64,000 nt of DNA from Bacteroidota bacterium (lineage in GTDB: Bacteria; Bacteroidota; Bacteroidia; Flavobacteriales; Weeksellaceae). The notes beneath the pieces were generated by a model. It did no database searches, was not told the DNA's origin, and was given only the letters and a program-made list of their open reading frames with translations. Positions 1 through 8,563 of this stretch are shown here, in pieces. The position numbers and the translations under genes are program-made. The stretch covers positions 1-64,000 of the forward strand of contig JAFAFC010000021.1 of assembly GCA_023423715.1 (NCBI GenBank), written 5' to 3'. How positions within the stretch are numbered: position 1 is the stretch's first letter; every line of letters begins with the position of its first letter.

Positions 1-530
1 GGTTCTTTTCGCTCGAATTGAAGAATTTTCTTGTGGAAACCTTCACTATTTTTAATGATAGCAATTCGAGCACTTCGTACAAATTCGATGAGTTCGTATT
101 TTGTTAATTCGTCTGTAAGTTTATCAATTTCCTCTCTGTGGCCCGACGTTTCGAAGACGATGTAATCATTTCGAATCACGACTGCATTTGCTCCGTATTG
201 TCTTAAAAGTCGCTCTACATACACCTTTTCTGTCACAACGCTAGTTGGAACTTTAAATAAAGCTTGCTCTTGCCAAACGATTTCGTCATCGGTGTTGTAG
301 TATGCTTTAAGGACTTCAATTTGCTTTTCCATTTGGCGACAAAGCTTCCGTACAACTTCCTCTGCTTCGTGAATAACAATCGTAAATCGATGAATTCCTT
401 CCACTTCAGATGGGGATGTATTTAAACTTTCAATATTGATTTTTCTTCTTGAAAAAATTCCAGCGATGCGACCTAAAAGCCCAATTGAATTTTCCGTAAA
501 AAGCGATATGGTGAATTCTTGTTTTTCCAT
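1..530 (-). CDS. ilvN: Acetolactate synthase small (regulatory) subunit, 3' end cut by window edge
   Basis: The visible 176 codons start at the ATG at 530, 18 bases after the ilvB stop. The first 75 residues form an ACT domain (ISLFTENSIGLLGRIAGIFS), the valine/isoleucine-sensing module of IlvN/IlvH. A second small-subunit domain with VVIRNDYIVFETSGHREEID follows and runs off the window. The subunit activates IlvB and confers feedback inhibition. It is the last visible gene of the ilvEDBN operon; ilvC is a likely next gene but is outside the window. Identity is clear from the ACT domain plus position next to ilvB. Confidence 0.93.
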   Translation of the reverse strand, partial: MEKQEFTISLFTENSIGLLGRIAGIFSRRKINIESLNTSPSEVEGIHRFTIVIHEAEEVVRKLCRQMEKQIEVLKAYYNTDDEIVWQEQALFKVPTSVVTEKVYVERLLRQYGANAVVIRNDYIVFETSGHREEIDKLTDELTKYELIEFVRSARIAIIKNSEGFHKKILQFERKE

Positions 531-548
531 TTTTAAAATCTTTTAAAG

Positions 549-2288
549 TTATTTCAATCGGATTTCTGACACCGATGTTCCTTGCGCTACCATTGGGAAA
601 ACGTTATTTTCCTTCCCGACCATTACTTCCAATAAATACGAAGAGTCGTGATTAATCATTTCTTCAAGAGCGTTTTTCAACACTTCACGTTCTGAAACCC
701 GTTTTCCATCAATTCCGTAAGATTTAGCTAAAGCCACAAAATCCGGACTTGTAATATTCACAAACGAGTAGCGTCTATCATTGAATAATTCCTGCCACTG
801 ACGCACCATTCCTAAAAATTGATTGTTCAGAATAAGGATTTTTACTTTCGCACCAAACTGCATAATCGTTCCCAATTCTTGCAAGGTCATTTGGAAACCA
901 CCATCACCGATAATCGCAATAACCGTTCTTTCGGGAGCGCCATACCACGCGCCAATTGCTGCTGGAAGGCCAAATCCCATGGTTCCTAAACCACCTGAAG
1001 TCACACTCGATTTTGATTTATTGAATTTTGCATATCGGCAAGCCACCATTTGATGTTGACCAACATCCGTAACAACAACCGCTTCGCCTTGAGTAATTTC
1101 GTTAATTAAATTCACCACTTCGCCCATAGTTAACGTATCGCCTGTAGGTTGAAGTTCTTTTTGAATCACTTCTTGAATTTCTTCTTGTTCTAAATCTCGG
1201 AACTTCTGTAACCATTCTGAATGTTGATTAGGCTTCAATAGTGACGTCAATATCGGCAACGTTTCTTTACAATCGCCCCAAACCGGAACCGTTGACTTTA
1301 CATTTTTATCAATTTCAGCAGGATCAATGTCGAGATGAATAACTTTTGCTTGTTTTGCATATTTGTCTAAACGTCCTGTAACACGGTCATCGAAACGCAT
1401 TCCCACCGCTATAAGAACGTCGCATTCGTTGGTCATCACATTTGGAGCATAATTTCCATGCATTCCTAACATTCCGACATGAAGCGGATGATCTGTTGGT
1501 AACGCACTCAATCCCATAACCGTAGCGGCAGAAGGAAGACCTGCCTTTTCAATGAATTCTTTAAAATCGTTTTCTGCATTTCCTAAAATCACCCCTTGAC
1601 CAAATAAAACCAATGGTTTTTTCGCTGAATTAATCAATTCTGCGGCTTGTTCAACAAAGGATTTTCTAACCTCAGGTTTTGGACGATAGCTTCGAATGTG
1701 ATCGCATTTTTTATAGCCAGCATAGTCGAAAAGTTGCATTTGAGCATTCTTCGTAATATCAATAAGTACGGGGCCTGGACGGCCTGTATTTGCAATATGA
1801 AAGGCTTTTGCAATGGCTTCCGAAATTTCCGATGCATCGGTAACTTGATAATTCCATTTTGTAACTGGCGTTGTAATATTGATAACATCCGTCTCTTGAA
1901 AGGCATCTGTCCCCAAAAGAGACGCGAAAACTTGTCCCGTAATGCAGACCAAAGGATTGCTATCAATCATAGCATCCGCCAAACCTGTCACCAAATTCGT
2001 TGCTCCAGGACCGCTTGTTGCAAAGACAACCCCCGTTTTACCCGAAGTACGAGCAAAACCCTGAGCAGCATGAATTCCACCTTGCTCGTGACGAACCAAA
2101 ATATGATTCAGCTTATCTTGATAATCATACAAAGCATCGTAAATAGGCATAATTGCCCCACCTGGATATCCAAAAACAGTTGTTGTTCCTTCCGCTAGCA
2201 AAGCTTCTAACACGGCTTTTGCACCTGTAATTTCTTGCGTATTCCCAGTGGAAGCCTTTTCTTTTTCTTTCGTTTCCATCAAACTCAT
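549..2288 (-). CDS. ilvB: Acetolactate synthase large (catalytic) subunit
   Basis: This 579-residue thiamine-diphosphate enzyme condenses two pyruvates to acetolactate, or pyruvate with 2-oxobutyrate to acetohydroxybutyrate, the first common step of valine, leucine and isoleucine synthesis. Seen: GYPGGAIMPIYDALY near residue 40, the catalytic glutamate of RHEQGG (E68), and the GDG...NN cofactor motif near residue 460 (IIGDGGFQMT, then ILNNQFLGMVRQWQ). Length is normal for the family. It lies 28 bases after ilvD and 18 before ilvN, in the same direction, so co-transcription from the leader at 5065 is expected. Confidence 0.97.
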   Translation of the reverse strand: MSLMETKEKEKASTGNTQEITGAKAVLEALLAEGTTTVFGYPGGAIMPIYDALYDYQDKLNHILVRHEQGGIHAAQGFARTSGKTGVVFATSGPGATNLVTGLADAMIDSNPLVCITGQVFASLLGTDAFQETDVINITTPVTKWNYQVTDASEISEAIAKAFHIANTGRPGPVLIDITKNAQMQLFDYAGYKKCDHIRSYRPKPEVRKSFVEQAAELINSAKKPLVLFGQGVILGNAENDFKEFIEKAGLPSAATVMGLSALPTDHPLHVGMLGMHGNYAPNVMTNECDVLIAVGMRFDDRVTGRLDKYAKQAKVIHLDIDPAEIDKNVKSTVPVWGDCKETLPILTSLLKPNQHSEWLQKFRDLEQEEIQEVIQKELQPTGDTLTMGEVVNLINEITQGEAVVVTDVGQHQMVACRYAKFNKSKSSVTSGGLGTMGFGLPAAIGAWYGAPERTVIAIIGDGGFQMTLQELGTIMQFGAKVKILILNNQFLGMVRQWQELFNDRRYSFVNITSPDFVALAKSYGIDGKRVSEREVLKNALEEMINHDSSYLLEVMVGKENNVFPMVAQGTSVSEIRLK

Positions 2289-2316
2289 ACTATAATTATT
2301 TTGCGATTCTAAATTT

Positions 2317-3993
2317 TTATAAATCGGTTACACAACCTTGTGAAGCGTCCGCTACCGATTTAGCATATTTGTATAAAACACCGGATTTCACTTTAAAATC
2401 GGGTTGAACAAAATTTTGTTTCCGTGATGAGATTTCTTCTTCAGAAACCATCAAATTCATGGTATTGTTCACGGCATCAATTTCAATAACATCACCGTCT
2501 TTTACCAAGCCAATTAAACCGCCTTCAAACGATTCCGGCGTGATATGACCAACAACAAAACCATGTGTTCCACCGGAAAATCGGCCATCCGTAATTAAAG
2601 CCACATTTTTTCCTAGTCCAGAACCCATTAAAGCCGACGTTGGTTTCAACATTTCAGGCATTCCTGGCGCTCCTTTTGGACCTTCATTTTTAATGACAAC
2701 TACATTTCCTTCTTTGATTTTACGATCTTCAATTCCTTGAATAAATTCTTTTTCACCATCAAAAACCACCGCTTCGCCTTTGAAAAAATCCCCCTCTTTT
2801 CCTGTAATTTTTGCCACAGCCCCTTTTTCAGCAAGGTTTCCGTACATGATTCGGATATGCCCCGTTTCTTTAATCGGATCTTTGAAGTCTTTGATAATAT
2901 TTTGTTGACGATCAATAATTGAAGTTACATGCTTTAAATTCTCCGCCATTGTTTTTCCAGTAACCGTTAAACAATCGCCATGAAGCAAGCCTAAATCCAA
3001 TAAATATTTCAACACCGCAGGAACGCCACCTACATTATGTAAATCTTCCATCAAATACTTTCCGCTCGGTTTTAAATCTGCTAAAAGCGGCGTTTCATCA
3101 CTCATTTTTTGGAAATCGTCCAATGTTAAAGGAACTCCAATACTTTTCGCAATCGCGATAAAGTGCAAAACCGCATTGGTACTTCCACCCAAAATCATAA
3201 TTAAACGTAATGCATTTTCAAACGCTTTACTAGTCATGATATCGGAAGGTTTAATATCTTTTTCTAGAAGAATTTTAACATAATGTCCAGCAAAAGCACA
3301 TTCTTCTTTCTTTTCATTACTCAATGCGGGATACGAAGACGAGTACGGCAAACTCATACCCAGCGCTTCAATCGCTGAAGCCATTGTATTTGCAGTGTAC
3401 ATTCCACCACAAGCGCCTGCACTTGGGCATGAATGCTGAATAATTCCTTGGAAATCTTCTTCCGAAAGTTTTCCAGCCAATTTATTTCCTAAGGCTTCAA
3501 ACGCCGAAACGATATTTAAATCCTCTCCTTTATAATGTCCTGGATGAATACTTCCACCGTAAACCATGATGGATGGGCGATCAAGACGAGACATCGCAAT
3601 TAGAGATCCCGGCATATTTTTGTCACAACCCGGAACCGTAATCAACGCATCATAATATTGCCCCGCACAAACTGCTTCGATAGAATCCGCAATAATATCG
3701 CGGCTTACCAAAGAATAACGCATTCCATCCGTTCCGTTGGTCATTCCATCGCTAATTCCGATCGTGTGGAACATCAATCCCACCAAATTTTCCTTTTTTA
3801 CTCCTTCCTTTACGATTTCGGCAAGACCGTTTAAGTGCATGTTGCAGGTATTTCCATCGTAGCCCATACTTGCGATGCCCACTTGCGCTTTACTGAAATC
3901 TTCCTTCGTAAATCCGATCCCGTAATACATTGCTTGTGTAGCTGGCTGCGTAGGATCTTGAGTTAATGTTTTGGAATATTTATTCAACTCCAT
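2317..3993 (-). CDS. ilvD: Dihydroxy-acid dehydratase
   Basis: The 558-residue protein converts dihydroxy-isovalerate and dihydroxy-methylvalerate to their 2-oxo acids, the third common step of branched-chain synthesis. The three cysteines expected to hold the iron-sulfur cluster are visible: C50 in GNTCNMH, C123 in PGCDKNMPG and C195 in GACGGMYTANTM. The C-terminal GRFSGGTHGFVVGHITPE motif is also typical. Its start overlaps the end of ilvE by 14 bases, which suggests translational coupling. Full length and intact. Confidence 0.97.
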   Translation of the reverse strand: MELNKYSKTLTQDPTQPATQAMYYGIGFTKEDFSKAQVGIASMGYDGNTCNMHLNGLAEIVKEGVKKENLVGLMFHTIGISDGMTNGTDGMRYSLVSRDIIADSIEAVCAGQYYDALITVPGCDKNMPGSLIAMSRLDRPSIMVYGGSIHPGHYKGEDLNIVSAFEALGNKLAGKLSEEDFQGIIQHSCPSAGACGGMYTANTMASAIEALGMSLPYSSSYPALSNEKKEECAFAGHYVKILLEKDIKPSDIMTSKAFENALRLIMILGGSTNAVLHFIAIAKSIGVPLTLDDFQKMSDETPLLADLKPSGKYLMEDLHNVGGVPAVLKYLLDLGLLHGDCLTVTGKTMAENLKHVTSIIDRQQNIIKDFKDPIKETGHIRIMYGNLAEKGAVAKITGKEGDFFKGEAVVFDGEKEFIQGIEDRKIKEGNVVVIKNEGPKGAPGMPEMLKPTSALMGSGLGKNVALITDGRFSGGTHGFVVGHITPESFEGGLIGLVKDGDVIEIDAVNNTMNLMVSEEEISSRKQNFVQPDFKVKSGVLYKYAKSVADASQGCVTDL

Positions 3994-4894
3994 AAGTTTC
4001 CTTTTCTTTTAAATAAGTATAATCTTGTTCGTAAACTAAATGTCTGTACGCTTGTTGAATTTTAGATGAAAGGCTGTTTTCCCACTCTAACTGAAAGTCA
4101 ACATTATCCATAGAACCTAAAGCAACAACCTCAGCTGCAGTTCCACAGAAAAAGGCGGCATCCGCACCACGCATTTCTTCTGGTTTGAAAAATTTTTCTT
4201 CAACAGGAATTCCCAATTCTTCACATAAATTCAAAACAGTTGCTCGCGTAATTCCTGGAAGAATGCTTCCTTTCGCAGGCGTATATAGTTTTCCATCTTT
4301 TTCAAAAAATACGTTGGCTCCAGAACTTTCAGCAACATTTCCATCAGCATCAAGTACAATAGCTTCATCAAAACCTTTATCTTTTGCTTCTTGACACGCT
4401 AAAATTGAATTCACATAATGTCCACTGACTTTAGCTTCCACCAAAAACGCATTCGGATTTGGACGCTGAAAACTCGATGTCATCACCCGCATTTGATTTG
4501 CTAAATATCCGTTATCCCAATTCCAAACTTCAATTGCTAAATAAGACATCTGGCCTTTGGAAAGCGCCATATTGGGCGAACATAGCACAATTGGACGAAT
4601 GTAAGCGTTCGTTAAACCATTCATTTCCAAAAGTTGGTAGGTAAAATCAACCATTTCTTCTGTGGTGTACTTCAACGGAATCATCATCATTTCCGCTGAT
4701 TTCCGCAATCGATCGTAGTGTTCTTTTGCCTTGAAAATTTTCGTCCCATTTTCAGTTGCGTAAGATTTAATTCCTTCAAAAACGGCATAACCGTAATGAA
4801 GAGATTGGCCGTATAAATCTGTTTTGGCCTCGCTTGCTTTCTTAAATTCCCCATCAAAAAATAGGACCGTGTTGTTGTCGTAGTACATATTCAT
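3980..4894 (-). CDS. ilvE: Branched-chain amino acid aminotransferase
   Basis: This class IV PLP aminotransferase carries out the last step (or first degradation step) of Ile, Leu and Val. Seen: LYGQSLHYGYAVFEGIKSY near the N-terminus, the PLP lysine region LVEAKVSGHYVNSILACQEAK, and SGANVFF. The longest reading starts at 4921, but that ATG lies inside the T-tract of the attenuator terminator. ATG at 4894 or 4888 (MNMYYDNNTV) fits the usual flavobacterial start and leaves the terminator untranslated. First structural gene of the ilv operon; its expression should depend on attenuation in the leader at 4923-5065. Start uncertain, function clear. Confidence 0.93.
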   Translation of the reverse strand: MNMYYDNNTVLFFDGEFKKASEAKTDLYGQSLHYGYAVFEGIKSYATENGTKIFKAKEHYDRLRKSAEMMMIPLKYTTEEMVDFTYQLLEMNGLTNAYIRPIVLCSPNMALSKGQMSYLAIEVWNWDNGYLANQMRVMTSSFQRPNPNAFLVEAKVSGHYVNSILACQEAKDKGFDEAIVLDADGNVAESSGANVFFEKDGKLYTPAKGSILPGITRATVLNLCEELGIPVEEKFFKPEEMRGADAAFFCGTAAEVVALGSMDNVDFQLEWENSLSSKIQQAYRHLVYEQDYTYLKEKETYGVE

Positions 4895-4922
4895 CTTACT
4901 TGTTACTTTAATTTTTCCCATT

Positions 4923-4955
4923 AAAAAAAGCCATCCTGCGGTGAGGATGGCTTTT
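4923..4955 (-). terminator. Attenuator terminator of the ilv operon
   Basis: Read on the minus strand, GCCATCCT (4951-4944) pairs with AGGATGGC (4937-4930). The stem extends with AAAA/TTTT and is followed by seven T. It sits between the leader peptide and ilvE. The 5' side CCATCCTCAC (4950-4941) can alternatively pair with GTGAGGATGG at 5009-5000, overlapping the leader stop codon, so terminator and antiterminator are mutually exclusive. This is the classic layout of amino-acid attenuation. Confidence 0.85.
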
Positions 4956-5008
4956 AAAAAAATTTACTTTAAAACTTTATTTTTTATTTGCACATATTAC
5001 CATCCTCA

Positions 5009-5065
5009 CTATTGGCTACCAATAATGTTAATAATAATGATGATAATATGCAGTGCGCTGTTCAT
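5009..5065 (-). CDS. Isoleucine-rich leader peptide of the ilv operon
   Basis: An 18-codon reading frame, MNSALHIIIIIINIIGSQ, runs from ATG at 5065 to TAG at 5009. Eight of 18 codons are Ile (ATT or ATC), six of them consecutive, with no Val codon and one Leu. It lies just downstream of a consensus promoter and 54 bases before the attenuator terminator. Its stop overlaps the antiterminator arm GTGAGGATGG. The Ile codons lie directly before ATTGG-TAG-CCAAT, a short hairpin at its 3' end. I infer that ribosomes stalled by scarce Ile-tRNA allow the antiterminator to form. Ile, the last product of the IlvE/D/B branch, would be the sensed amino acid. Confidence 0.82.
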   Translation of the reverse strand: MNSALHIIIIIINIIGSQ

Positions 5066-5077
5066 AAATTGTTGATG

Positions 5078-5109
5078 CAAATCTAGAGAGTAATTTTATA
5101 ACCACCAAA
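5078..5109 (-). promoter_or_regulatory. Promoter of the ilv operon
   Basis: On the minus strand TAGATTTG (5085-5078) matches the Bacteroidota -7 consensus TAnnTTTG, and TTTG (5109-5106) lies 20 bases upstream, the expected -33 element. The predicted start of transcription is near 5072, only a few bases before the leader ATG at 5065. Confidence 0.7.
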
Positions 5110-5226
5110 CATTTTTTCAAAAATTTATTAAAAATATATTTTGAAGGTTATTTTATTGTTATTTATTTACTTAATTTAAAGTTTGATTGAATTAATGAAA
5201 TTTGGACTAACGTTTTAACAATGAGC
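5110..5226. other. AT-rich spacer between the ilv leader and the sus operon end
   Basis: About 115 bases between the ilv promoter and the terminator of the sugar-transporter operon. I see no reading frame or strong hairpin here. Confidence 0.5.
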
Positions 5227-5256
5227 TAAAAAAAATCCGCATAAATGCGGATTTCT
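5227..5256 (-). terminator. Terminator of the starch-utilization operon
   Basis: AAATCCGCAT and ATGCGGATTT form a 10-bp stem with a minimal loop. On the minus strand it is followed by a run of eight T. It lies directly after the stop of the MFS transporter gene at 5259. Confidence 0.85.
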
Positions 5257-5258
5257 AT

Positions 5259-6638
5259 TTAAAAATGTACTTGTTTTATTTCTTCTTCGATAATTTTGGG
5301 TTCTTCTTTGCCTTCGCCCTTAATTAGGAAAACGGTAACCGCCGCGATGAGCATACAAACGCCACCAACAACCACATATTCCATGGCATAATTTCCGAAA
5401 ACATTAGCAACAATAGGCCCTCCAAATATTCCATTGATAATTTGTGGAATCACAATAAAGAAATTAAAAATCCCCATATATACTCCCATTTTGTTCTGCG
5501 GAATCGCATCAATAAGCATCGCATACGGCATTGCTAAAATACTTGCCCAAGCGAAACCTAATCCCAACATGGAAATCCATAGAAGATTAACATCTTTAAT
5601 AAAATACATGGAAATTAGTCCAAAACCACCACAAACTAAAGCTAAAGCATGGGTTTGTTTTTTACCAATTGCTTTCGCAATCGGGGTTAATGCAAACGCA
5701 AACGGAATCGCAAATAGGTTATACAAACCAAACAATTCCCCTGTTAAATCCCCAGCATCATTGAATAATTGAGATTTCGTATCATCAGGAGACAAACCAA
5801 AATGATGCGTTGCCAATCCACTTGTTGTATACACCCACATCGTAAATAATGCAAACCAAGAGAAAAACTGAACAATACCCAATTTTTTCATCAATGATGG
5901 GATTTTCGCAAAATCTTTAAACATATCCGAAAATTTAGACGGTTCTGGCTCCACTTCTTCGCCTTGAAATTCTCTAAATTCCTTAGGTGAATATTCTTTT
6001 GTCGTTAAAATCGTATAAACAATCGTAATCAAAAGCATTGCTGCCCCAACGTAAAATGAGTAAATTACGTTATCTGCAACATAACCTTCAGCAGCGACAT
6101 TCGAAACGCCTAATTTCGTAAGCCAGCTTGGAAGATTTGATCCAATTACAGCACCAATACCAATTAAAATAGTCTGAACGGAAAACCCTATGGTTCCTTG
6201 ATGTTTCGGCAACATATCACCCACCAAGGCACGAAAAGGCTCCATTGCAATATTAATTGACGCGTCCATCATGGCTAGGAAAATAACAGCAAGCAATAAA
6301 ACATTTGCAGCAAGCAAATGCGTTGCAGAAGCAGCATTCGGAAGTAATACCAAACCGATAGCGCATAAAACAGCACCAATCAAGAAATAGGGTTTTCTTC
6401 TTCCCAAAGGACTCCACGTATTATCACCCATGTGACCAATAATTGGCTGAACGACAAGCCCCGTAATAGGCGCCACCAGCCAGAACCACGAAAGTTCGTG
6501 AACGTCAGCTCCAAAATTGGATAAAATCCTACTGGCATTACCATTCTGCAATCCAAAAGCCATTTGAATTCCTAAGAATCCCATACTCATATTGACAATT
6601 TGAGCAATCGAAAGATTCGGTTTTATTTTTTTCTCCAT
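5259..6638 (-). CDS. MFS sugar (probable maltose/maltodextrin) transporter
   Basis: This 459-residue inner-membrane protein has about 12 hydrophobic segments and the MFS loop GHMGDNTWSPLGRRKPYF near residue 70, as in the SLC45/glycoside-proton symporter branch that carries sucrose or maltose. The N-terminus (MSMGFLGIQMAFGLQNGNASRI) is typical of bacterial maltose permeases of this type. It is the last gene of the locus, 9 bases after the GH13 amylase, so import of maltose released by the periplasmic enzymes is the likely role. The substrate is inferred from context. Confidence 0.85.
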   Translation of the reverse strand: MEKKIKPNLSIAQIVNMSMGFLGIQMAFGLQNGNASRILSNFGADVHELSWFWLVAPITGLVVQPIIGHMGDNTWSPLGRRKPYFLIGAVLCAIGLVLLPNAASATHLLAANVLLLAVIFLAMMDASINIAMEPFRALVGDMLPKHQGTIGFSVQTILIGIGAVIGSNLPSWLTKLGVSNVAAEGYVADNVIYSFYVGAAMLLITIVYTILTTKEYSPKEFREFQGEEVEPEPSKFSDMFKDFAKIPSLMKKLGIVQFFSWFALFTMWVYTTSGLATHHFGLSPDDTKSQLFNDAGDLTGELFGLYNLFAIPFAFALTPIAKAIGKKQTHALALVCGGFGLISMYFIKDVNLLWISMLGLGFAWASILAMPYAMLIDAIPQNKMGVYMGIFNFFIVIPQIINGIFGGPIVANVFGNYAMEYVVVGGVCMLIAAVTVFLIKGEGKEEPKIIEEEIKQVHF

Positions 6639-6647
6639 AACGAGTTC

Positions 6648-8507
6648 TTATTGAAGTTCTAATATTAAGGAAGATTTCGGAGAAATCGTGATTTTTTCAT
6701 TCGTTTTTACCGAAAATTCTTTACCAGAAATCACATCCTTTCCTTGAGTTTTCCCTTGAAGAGATTCAGCAAAGCGAGATAAATCCAACGTTTGTTCTTT
6801 CTCATTGTTATTGATAAGAACCATCACTTTATCATTATCATTGTGGCGAAAGTAAACAAACACGTTGTTTTCAGGAACATAGTTCGTTGTTTTTCCTGTG
6901 TGAATAACGTCTTTTGACTTTCTCCAATTCAAAACTTTTTGAGTAAAATCAAAGAATTCCTTTTGTTCTGAAGTTTGGGTTTGTGGGTTGAATGCATTTT
7001 GCACATCGCCTTTCCAACCACCCGGGAAATCTCTTCGAATATCCGCATCACCCCCTGTAGGCTTACTTCCACGCATTCCTATTTCCGATCCATAATAAAT
7101 TTGTGGAATCCCACGTACGGTAGAAATCAACGTTAACGCCATTTGATACGTTTTAGGATCGCCGTTGAAAATTTCATTCCAACGTTCAGTATCGTGATTT
7201 TCAAAAAATACCAAGAAATTATTGATATCAGGATACAAGAAATCGCTCGTAAACGAATTGTACAACTGTACCATTCCTTTGTCCCATGATTCTTTGTTTT
7301 TGAACGCCGATGGCATTTCAGAAAACAATGTAAAATCCATTACTGATGGTAAATACGAGTTATAGCCATCAATTTCTCCGATTTTAGAATCTTTTTGCCA
7401 ATACGCAATATGAGCTGGTGAATACAACCAAGCCTCCCCAACAATATTGAATTTTGGATATTCATCGGTAATTGCTTTCGCCCATTTCGCCATCGCATGT
7501 TTATCATTGTACGGATACGTATCCACTCGGAAACCATCTAAATCAGCATACTCAATCCACCAAATTGCATTTTGTGTTAAATACTTTAACACCAACGGAT
7601 TTTGTTGATTTAAGTCCGGCATCGACGAATCAAACCAGCCATTCAACGCTAATTTCCGATCCGCTTCCGAAGCGTTTGTATCTGCTTGCGTTGTTGTTTT
7701 GTAATTCGAACGTTTAAAACCATTCGGTTCGCCATCAAACCAATGAATCCAATCTTTTGTGGGTAAATCTTGAATTAACCAATGTTTGCTTCCCCAATGA
7801 TTGGTTACGTAATCCATCACCAATTTCATGTCGCGTTTTTTCAATTCACGAGAAAGCTCTTGGTATTCCTGATTCGTTCCGTATCGTGGATCCAAACGAT
7901 ACAAATCCGTCTGTGCATAGCCGTGATACGTTGTTTTGTCTTCGTTATCTTCGTTTGCTGGAGTTAACCACAAGGTCGTTGCTCCCAGATTTTTCAGATA
8001 ATCGAGTTGATTGATGATTCCACGTAAATCGCCTCCATGACGACCATCAGGAAGATTTCGGTTCGCTTTTTCCGTTAAACCTGGCATCGTATCATTCGAA
8101 GGATCGCCATTAGCAAAACGATCAGGCATAATTAAATACATCACATCTTTCGACGTAAACGAATTTCGATTTGCCGAATTAGCTTTTCTGTCTTTCAATT
8201 CGTAAGAATAAGTATATACTTTTTTTCCTTTAGAATTGATGAAATTCAAATTAAAATTTGAAGCTGAAATTCCTGCTAAATTAACCGTTACAAATAGATA
8301 ATTTGGGTTTTCAACTTTCGTAATATTCGTTACAGGAACTTGATTGGTGGCTTCTACCTGATATTGCGCAATGTTCTTTCCGTAGACCAAAATTTGCAAT
8401 TCAGGATTCTTCATTCCCTTCCACCAAAAAGCTGGTTCTACCCGCTGGATTTGACCAAAAACCAAATTCACCACGAGCAAAAACAACATACTAAGATATT
8501 TGTTCAT
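6648..8507 (-). CDS. susA: GH13 alpha-amylase / neopullulanase-like enzyme (SusA-like)
   Basis: This 619-residue secreted glycosidase has a signal peptide (MNKYLSMLFLLVVNLVFGQ) and an N-terminal beta domain to about residue 105. All four GH13 regions are visible: DYVTNH (D232), GFRVD (nucleophile D329), GEAW (acid/base E358) and ENHDT (D439). A beta domain closes the protein. The layout resembles cyclomaltodextrinase/neopullulanase enzymes that cut maltodextrins in the periplasm. It lies between the GH97 enzyme and the MFS transporter in one operon. Exact substrate (pullulan, cyclodextrin or maltodextrin) cannot be read from sequence. Confidence 0.9.
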   Translation of the reverse strand: MNKYLSMLFLLVVNLVFGQIQRVEPAFWWKGMKNPELQILVYGKNIAQYQVEATNQVPVTNITKVENPNYLFVTVNLAGISASNFNLNFINSKGKKVYTYSYELKDRKANSANRNSFTSKDVMYLIMPDRFANGDPSNDTMPGLTEKANRNLPDGRHGGDLRGIINQLDYLKNLGATTLWLTPANEDNEDKTTYHGYAQTDLYRLDPRYGTNQEYQELSRELKKRDMKLVMDYVTNHWGSKHWLIQDLPTKDWIHWFDGEPNGFKRSNYKTTTQADTNASEADRKLALNGWFDSSMPDLNQQNPLVLKYLTQNAIWWIEYADLDGFRVDTYPYNDKHAMAKWAKAITDEYPKFNIVGEAWLYSPAHIAYWQKDSKIGEIDGYNSYLPSVMDFTLFSEMPSAFKNKESWDKGMVQLYNSFTSDFLYPDINNFLVFFENHDTERWNEIFNGDPKTYQMALTLISTVRGIPQIYYGSEIGMRGSKPTGGDADIRRDFPGGWKGDVQNAFNPQTQTSEQKEFFDFTQKVLNWRKSKDVIHTGKTTNYVPENNVFVYFRHNDNDKVMVLINNNEKEQTLDLSRFAESLQGKTQGKDVISGKEFSVKTNEKITISPKSSLILELQ

Positions 8508-8563
8508 GCTATTTTTAGATAAAAAACCTTAAGAAACCGAAGCTCCTTAAGGTTGATGAAACA

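Noticed and set aside
1634..2198. Open frames on both strands inside ilvB
   Set aside because: They overlap a full-length conserved enzyme, lack domains and are shadows of its codon pattern. The same applies to other long frames inside metG, pnp, susC and GH97.
4895..4921. ilvE start at 4921
   Set aside because: The ATG overlaps the T tract of the attenuator terminator, and residues 1-9 are not part of the usual IlvE start.
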